Assembly: GCA_030745955.1 (NCBI GenBank)
Contig: JASLNQ010000054.1
Location: 1-10,460, forward strand
Length of the DNA: 10,460 nt
Direction of reading: 5' to 3'
Source: Dehalococcoidia bacterium
GTDB taxonomy: Bacteria; Chloroflexota; Dehalococcoidia; UBA1151; UBA1328
Made by a program: the position numbers and the translations under genes. Of the stretch, positions 6,684 to 10,460 are shown in pieces. Numbering within the stretch: the first letter of the stretch is position 1; every line of letters starts with the position of its first letter. Below the pieces are notes generated by a model, which was given only the letters and a program-made list of their open reading frames with translations, was not told the DNA's origin and did no database searches.

Positions 6684-7544
6684 ATGCTCCCAAATCCCGG
6701 TGAACTCGATGCCATCATCGACCGTGCGCTGGCAGAAGATTCAGTCGGGGCCGATGTAACGACCGCAGCGCTAATACCGCCCCACCTTGAAGCCCGCGCC
6801 GCACTGGTCCCAAAAGAGCCCGGTGTGCTCGCCGGACTCGAAGTGGCCGCCGCCGTCTTTCGTCGGGTGGACCCTGACCTTTCGTTCGTCCAGCATCTCC
6901 TCGACGGTGACCGCGTTGAAGGCGGCGAATCTGTCGCCGTTGTCTCCGGTTGCATGGGATCGATCCTCACCGCCGAGCGGACGGCCCTGAACTTCCTGCA
7001 GAGGATGAGCGGAATCGCGACACTCACCAGCGAGTACGTGAAGGCAATTGAGGGCACGACCGCGGCGATAGCCGACACCCGGAAGACCGCGCCGGGCCTT
7101 CGCCTCCTCGATAAGTACGCAGTATCGATCGGGGGCGGGCGCAATCACCGGATGAGCCTTTCCGACGGCGTGCTTATCAAGGACAACCACCTCGCCGCGC
7201 TGCAGGCAGAGGGGATCAGCCTGGCCCAGGTGATAAAACGGGCCAGGGCACGTGCACCCCATACCGTCAAGATCGAAATCGAAGTCGAATCGGTTGCAGC
7301 GGCTGCGGTGGCCGCCGACACCGGTGCCGATATCGTGATGCTTGACAACATGTCGCCTGCCGACATGCGTACCGCAGTCGACCAGGTCGGTGCGAACTGC
7401 ACGGTTGAGGCATCCGGTGGCATCACCCTTGCGAACGTCGTCGATGTCGCACAGAGCGGGGTGGACATCATCTCGGTCGGTGCACTCACCCATTCGGCCA
7501 GGGCGATCGACATCTCGCTCGATTACGAAACCCGCCACACCTGA
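6684..7544 (+). CDS. nadC: Nicotinate-nucleotide pyrophosphorylase (quinolinate phosphoribosyltransferase) NadC
   Basis: NadC converts quinolinate and PRPP to nicotinate mononucleotide, CO2 and pyrophosphate, the third dedicated step of de novo NAD synthesis. The 286-residue protein is of normal length and shows ALAEDSVGADVTT (15-27), NFLQRMSGIAT (103-113), DTRKTAPGLRLLDKYAV (131-147), GGRNHRMSLSDGVLIKDNH (151-169), EIEVE (198-202), MLDN (219-222), VEASGGI (241-247) and ISVGALTHSA (263-272). The Arg/His/Lys residues of the DTRKTAPG, RNHR and IKDNH blocks line the phosphate- and quinolinate-binding pocket in this family. The 69-base gap from nadA holds a GC-rich stretch but no clear terminator, so the gene is probably in the miaB-nadA-nadC operon. 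The ATG at 6684 has only a weak AAAAGG ribosome binding site. Confidence 0.96.
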   Translation: MLPNPGELDAIIDRALAEDSVGADVTTAALIPPHLEARAALVPKEPGVLAGLEVAAAVFRRVDPDLSFVQHLLDGDRVEGGESVAVVSGCMGSILTAERTALNFLQRMSGIATLTSEYVKAIEGTTAAIADTRKTAPGLRLLDKYAVSIGGGRNHRMSLSDGVLIKDNHLAALQAEGISLAQVIKRARARAPHTVKIEIEVESVAAAAVAADTGADIVMLDNMSPADMRTAVDQVGANCTVEASGGITLANVVDVAQSGVDIISVGALTHSARAIDISLDYETRHT

Positions 7545-7600
7545 TCATCGACCGACCTCCCAGGTGAACCCGACCGGCACGCTGGCTCGTAGTAGCGCAT

Positions 7601-9028
7601 GTGGACCTGTTTACCAGCTTATTTACCTTGAAACGTATTTCTCTGTCATCTCACCGGCGTCAACTTGCAGCCCTGCTACTCGGCGCACTGGGCGCAGTGG
7701 TGATCGTGGCCTGTGCCGATTCAACTGACCAACAGCCACAAATCGAGCCGACCGCCACATTCTCCCCGGCCGATGCCACGGCCACCTGGGAGGCATTCAA
7801 GCCCGAGCTCGACCGGATGGCCGCAGAAGTTCTTGAACAGCAGATTATTCAGGCAACAGCGGCTGCGGCTACCCCAACCCCGGGCGCAAACACACCTGCC
7901 GCAAGCCCGGAGGTCGACCCTGCGCCCAATCCCGTCCCTTCCACGCCCCCGCCCAGGGCGATTGCCACAGGTCCGGTCGACAGGATCGCCATCTCCGATG
8001 GGCACGGCTCGATCCATACGGTGAACCCGGACGGCTCCGGCCTGGCAACTGTGGCCGACGGTTCGACCACCGGGGGAGTTATCCGGTACACATTTCCGGT
8101 CTGGTCGCCCGATTGAGGCAGCCTGGTTTTCTCATCGTTCGTAATCATCGCCGACACGGTGAGTCAGAGCGCCCTGCATCGGGCAGACGCAGACGGTAAC
8201 GGTGAGGTCGTTACGCTGGCAGTCGACAGCACTTCCCAGAGCGGCGTGGGTCCCGGGGTGCCACACTTCTCGGCCTGGTCACCGGACGGAGAACGAATAG
8301 CACTGACGACGAGCGGCGAATTCGGAATCGGGACAATGCTCCTCGGCTCGTATTCGGGCGAATCGCCCAGGGGCATTGCGCTTGGCGCACCGCTGTATGT
8401 CAACTGGGCTCCCGATGGCAGCGCAATACTTGTCCACCAGGATGCGGGGCTGCACTTTGTCCCTGTAACCGGCTCTGGCAGTGGCGCACCCGTTGCTATC
8501 GGTACCGGGTCGGTGTCGTTCAACTCACCCTCCTGGTTCCCCGACAGCTCGGGGTTCGCCCACGTAGAGTCGTTCGGTGGAGAGACCTCGGTTGTACTCA
8601 CTCAGGTGGACGACCTGGCGAATCACAAGATCGTCACCGATGCCGATACGCGGGTTGGCGCTGGCTGCTCGCCAGATGGCAAGAAGCTCGCAATCGCTCG
8701 GCTGTCGAGCTGGCTCACATTTGGTCGGTGCTCGACGTTGAAACGGGCGTAGTGATGCCCCTGGTTACGCAGGTCGCCTCCGATGAGTTTCTGTTCGTGC
8801 AGGTCTTCTTCGACCAGTACGTCGAGTCACACCATGTCTGGGCGCCCGACAGCACCCGAAATCGTGATCACAGGAGCGCTGCTTGATGTCGAGAAGGTCA
8901 CTCAGCCCGGTGGCGCTGACGACCTGCCAGAAACATTCGACTCCCGGGTCTGGGTCGTGGACGTGTCAGGAGATGATGAGCCCGTCAGCATAGGAACCGG
9001 GACGATAGCGAGCTGGTCACCACGGTAG
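7601..9028 (+). pseudogene. TolB/WD40-like beta-propeller lipoprotein, broken by one stop and two frameshifts
   Basis: The reconstructed product is about 475 residues. It begins with a lipoprotein signal peptide: basic SHRR, hydrophobic LAALLLGALGAVVIVAC, lipobox Cys 38 counted from GTG 7601. TTG 7628 gives a more usual signal peptide with Cys at 29; neither start has a clear ribosome binding site. A Pro/Thr/Ala-rich linker follows. The C-terminal half carries propeller repeats ending in FPVWSPD, SAWSPDGERIAL, VNWAPDGSAILV, PSWFPDSSGFAHV, AGCSPDGKKLAIA, HVWAPDST and a terminal ASWSPR. An in-frame TGA (8114-8116) interrupts WSPD...GSLVFSSF. Around 8696-8712 the frame moves by -1 to continue as AHIWSVLDVETG. 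Around 8852-8857 (a CCC run) it moves by +1 back to EIVITGALLDVEK. The frame before the first shift and after the second is the same. The normal role would be a surface or periplasm-facing sensor or binding protein; the specific function is unknown. Sequencing error is the main alternative to decay. Confidence 0.8.
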
Positions 9029-9048
9029 CCACCATGCCTGCAGCAGTC

Positions 9049-9097
9049 CCCGCTCCCTGCGAGGGAGACGGGTGCCCCTTGGGCGCGGGTGTGGGTG
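9049..9097. repeat. GC-rich double hairpin plus G-rich core, repeat-like
   Basis: CCCG-CTCCCT (9049-9058) pairs with AGGGAG-a-CGGG (9062-9072): ten base pairs, one bulged A, loop GCG. A second small hairpin GCCC-ctt-GGGC (9074-9084) follows, then GGGTGTGGGTG (9087-9097), identical to 2857-2867. It begins 20 bases after the lipoprotein pseudogene stop and has no T-run. It may be a dispersed intergenic repeat, a factor-dependent terminator region, or both. Confidence 0.4.
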
Positions 9098-9148
9098 AAT
9101 CCCCTGGACGTAAAACGCCCCCTGGCAACCCGACCCAACTTCCAGCCT

Positions 9149-9160
9149 GGGAGGGAGGAA
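9149..9160 (+). promoter_or_regulatory. Strong Shine-Dalgarno before a 26-codon ORF
   Basis: GGGAGGGAGGAA ends three bases before ATG 9164, with the core AGGAGG-like part (GGAGG, 9154-9158) five bases from it. This is stronger than any ribosome binding site seen before the large genes of the window. Confidence 0.4.
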
Positions 9161-9163
9161 ATC

Positions 9164-9244
9164 ATGTTCCGCAACTGGCGCCAGTCGCCGTTCCTCCCCA
9201 AGAACGAACCCTCAGTTCCTGCGAGGGGTGTGGCGATCGGCTGA
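9164..9244 (+). CDS. Possible 26-residue small protein, unknown
   Basis: ATG 9164 to TGA 9242-9244 encodes 26 residues, starting MFRNWRQSPFLPKNEP and ending SVPARGVAIG. It is basic, rich in Pro and Arg, has no membrane segment, and I do not recognise it. Support comes almost entirely from the very strong, well-spaced Shine-Dalgarno sequence. Its last 33 bases overlap the 3' end of dtd on the opposite strand, so composition there is constrained by dtd. It lies downstream of the lipoprotein pseudogene and a GC-rich repeat-like segment. It could be a real small protein, a remnant, or an ORF inside a dispersed repeat. Confidence 0.3.
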   Translation: MFRNWRQSPFLPKNEPSVPARGVAIG

Positions 9245-9691
9245 GTCCAGCATGATCGTAACCGGCCCCGCGTTTTCGATCTGCACATTCATCGAAGCGC
9301 CGAACACACCTGTTTCGACCCGCAATCCGCTGTACCTGAAGGCATCGGCTACTCGATCGAACATCGGGCTCGCCATCTCGGGTCGGGCGGCATCGGTGAA
9401 CCCGGGACGCCGGCCTTTACGGGTCGACGCATAGAGCGTGAACTGGCTGACCAGCAGCAGTCCCCCGCCAACCTCCTGCACCGACCGGTCGAATCCTGAA
9501 TCTCCGGGCTCCGCGGATTCGGACGGAAAGATCCTCATATTCAACGTCTTTTCAACGATGTACTTGAGGTCGTCGTCGCAGTCTTCGTGGGTAATCCCAA
9601 TCAGCAGGCAGAGACCGCCGCCAATCTCGCCGACCACGCTATCGTCTACAGAGACGGAAGCCCGGTTGACCCGCTGGATAACGGCGCGCAT
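9212..9691 (-). CDS. dtd: D-aminoacyl-tRNA deacylase
   Basis: Dtd hydrolyses D-aminoacyl-tRNAs (and Gly-tRNA-Ala) in the cytosol, protecting translation from D-amino acids. The 159-residue protein starts MRAVIQRVNRASVSVDD. It has IGITHEDCDDD (31-41), the SQFTLYAS active-site block (82-89), KGRRPGFTDAARPE (92-105) and ENAGPVTIMLDS (139-150), whose Gly-Pro (142-143) is the cross-subunit Gly-cisPro motif of the homodimer. It is about ten residues longer than typical at the C-terminus (ADRHTPRRN). It lies 24 bases downstream of fmdB on the same strand and is probably co-transcribed with it. Its 3' end converges on the possible small ORF at 9164-9244. Confidence 0.95.
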   Translation of the reverse strand: MRAVIQRVNRASVSVDDSVVGEIGGGLCLLIGITHEDCDDDLKYIVEKTLNMRIFPSESAEPGDSGFDRSVQEVGGGLLLVSQFTLYASTRKGRRPGFTDAARPEMASPMFDRVADAFRYSGLRVETGVFGASMNVQIENAGPVTIMLDSADRHTPRRN

Positions 9692-9715
9692 GTGAGACCG
9701 TGCCCCGGCTCTGAG

Positions 9716-10120
9716 CTAGTGGGTGTGGCTGCCGGAGCCGTGCGAATGGCTCGAACTGCCGTCGGAGTGCGAACCCCCACTGCCATCGCCACCGCTACTG
9801 TCCGACGATTTGCTCTCAGACGAAGAACTGGAAGAAGAACCGGAAGAAGAGGATGAGCTGGACGATGAATCCGAATCGGATCCGGAACCCGAGTCGGATT
9901 CAGACTTGCTGCTTGATGAGGCACCGTTTTTCGAGCTTGATCCGGTGCCGTAGTCGGTGCTGTAGAAACCCGAGCCCTTGTAGATAACCGTTGGGGCCGT
10001 GATCTTGCGCGTCGAACTGCTCCCGCAGGTCGGACACTCCGCCCCCGGCTCATCGTTAAATCCCTGGACGAGGTCAAAAACGTGTCCGTTGTCAGCGCAC
10101 CTATAAACGTAAGTCGGCAT
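9716..10120 (-). CDS. FmdB-family zinc-ribbon protein with Ser/His-rich tail
   Basis: The ATG at 10118-10120 gives the family N-terminus MPTYVYRCADNGHVFD; a longer ORF from CAT 10160-10162 would add 14 residues not expected in the family. The 134-residue protein has a small zinc-ribbon domain (about 1-55) with CPTCG (Cys 29, 32), but the first pair is Cys 8 and Asn 11 where most members have CxxC. From about residue 58 the protein is low-complexity: Ser/Gly/Asp-rich with runs of up to nine Ser, ending in a His-rich tip (His 118, 125, 127, 132, 134). Ser-rich tails are common in FmdB relatives. FmdB proteins are putative regulatory or metal-binding proteins without a settled function. The gene sits between the HAD phosphatase and dtd on the - strand. 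Confidence 0.88.
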   Translation of the reverse strand: MPTYVYRCADNGHVFDLVQGFNDEPGAECPTCGSSSTRKITAPTVIYKGSGFYSTDYGTGSSSKNGASSSSKSESDSGSGSDSDSSSSSSSSSGSSSSSSSESKSSDSSGGDGSGGSHSDGSSSHSHGSGSHTH

Positions 10121-10142
10121 CTCTGTCCCGGTACCACAAGCA

Positions 10143-10169
10143 AACGCGAGCGCACATAGCACTCGCGTT
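10143..10169 (-). other. Perfect eight-pair inverted repeat between HAD gene and fmdB
   Basis: AACGCGAG (10143-10150) and CTCGCGTT (10162-10169) form a perfect stem with an 11-base loop, in which two more pairs (10152-10153 with 10159-10160) can form past one mismatch. On the - strand it lies about 40 bases after the HAD stop and 22 bases before the fmdB ATG, and is followed by TTGCTTG. It could be a weak terminator or attenuator for the HAD gene, a leader structure of fmdB, or a protein-binding palindrome. Confidence 0.4.
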
Positions 10170-10209
10170 CGTCACTTATTCCTCTTGACGGCTGTTCTAA
10201 TAACTAACT

Positions 10210-10460
10210 TTATACCAGTGACGCAAGAATATACCCGGGAACCTGCTCGTCAGGCACCCCCTCGAACTCTCCGGGCTTAGTGCGCCAATTGATCCCGGTC
10301 GTTACAACGGCCGAGGCGATCCCGGCCCTGTTCGCTCCCAGGATATCGGTCTCAAGCTGGTCCCCGATCATGACGACGTGATCCGATCCGGCCCGCCTGG
10401 CCGCCTCTTGGAATATCGGCAGGTATGGTTTACCAAGTTTAGATGCGACCAGCGCCTCAT
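10210..10460 (-). CDS. HAD-superfamily phosphatase, C-terminal part (5' end beyond window)
   Basis: The last 82 codons of a - strand gene are present, ending in TAA (plus-strand TTA, 10210-10212); the upstream part lies beyond base 10460. The fragment reads SKLGKPYLPIFQEAARRAG, then HVVMIGDQLETDILGANRAG and VVTTGINW. The Lys of GKP and the MIGDxLxTDIxGAxxAG motif are HAD motifs III and IV of the NagD-like (class IIA) phosphatases, including the magnesium-binding Asp residues. The N-terminal nucleophile motif DxD and cap domain would be upstream. Members dephosphorylate small sugar phosphates, nucleotides or phosphoglycolate; the substrate cannot be told from this part. fmdB and dtd follow on the same strand. 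Confidence 0.85.
   Translation of the reverse strand, partial: EALVASKLGKPYLPIFQEAARRAGSDHVVMIGDQLETDILGANRAGIASAVVTTGINWRTKPGEFEGVPDEQVPGYILASLV

Noticed and set aside
8114..8116. TGA as selenocysteine or recoded tryptophan
   Set aside because: TGA ends several intact genes here, a propeller repeat is an unlikely selenoprotein site, and two further frameshifts in the gene favour decay or error.
9034..9255. 73-codon + strand ORF spanning the GC-rich spacer
   Set aside because: It has no ribosome binding site, runs through hairpin sequence and overlaps dtd. The 26-codon ORF in another frame has much better initiation signals.
9723..9953. Acidic Asp/Glu/Leu/Pro-rich + strand ORF
   Set aside because: It is the complement of the Ser-codon-rich fmdB tail; the repetitive acidic composition is a by-product of that tail.
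10185..10216. TTGACG...TATACC as a + strand promoter
   Set aside because: The spacer is 20 bases and no + strand gene follows; the region is flanked by - strand genes on both sides.
1..10460. CRISPR array, insertion sequence, phage or defence genes
   Set aside because: No regular direct repeats with spacers, no transposase, integrase or nuclease motifs were seen on either strand.

Overview
This window is a GC-rich stretch of bacterial chromosome that uses the standard bacterial code: TGA acts as a normal stop for several intact genes. The gene content points to a free-living organism, most plausibly a Chloroflexota-type bacterium (Dehalococcoidia/SAR202-like). The hints are an NAD pathway built on aspartate dehydrogenase, a long actinobacterial-style NadA, a Ser-rich FmdB tail and a Pro/Thr-linked TolB-type lipoprotein. 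That assignment is an inference; no ribosomal or other phylogenetic marker is present to prove it.

Left part (1-2521, + strand). The window opens inside a fused molybdopterin synthase (MoaD joined to MoaE), whose true start lies upstream of the window. A two-gene ABC exporter follows, with a NodI/DrrA-like ATPase and a NodJ-like ABC-2 permease overlapping by one base. A 405-base stretch without protein genes (2522-2926) holds a tRNA-Ser(GCT) with a good sigma-70-like promoter, then several hairpins and a GC-rich repeat-like segment.

Centre (2927-7544). This is a de novo NAD biosynthesis block. nadX (aspartate dehydrogenase, - strand) is divergent from miaB-nadA-nadC (+ strand). NadX would make iminoaspartate, NadA condenses it with dihydroxyacetone phosphate to quinolinate, and NadC converts that with PRPP to nicotinate mononucleotide. 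No nadB is seen, so NadX probably replaces L-aspartate oxidase. miaB, a tRNA-modifying radical-SAM enzyme, overlaps nadA by four bases (ATGA). Both proteins carry 4Fe-4S clusters.

Right part (7545-10460). A TolB/WD40-like beta-propeller lipoprotein gene is broken by one in-frame TGA and two opposite frameshifts that cancel each other. After it comes a GC-rich intergenic segment with hairpins and a possible 26-residue small ORF with a very strong Shine-Dalgarno sequence. The - strand then carries, in transcription order, the C-terminal end of a HAD-family phosphatase (running off the window), an FmdB-type zinc-ribbon protein with a long Ser/His-rich tail and one zinc-ligand Cys missing, and dtd (D-aminoacyl-tRNA deacylase).

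No CRISPR array, transposase, integrase, phage gene or defence system is visible. The items most worth checking are the decayed lipoprotein gene, the NadX-based NAD cluster, the MoaD-MoaE fusion, the altered FmdB zinc site and the small ORF.
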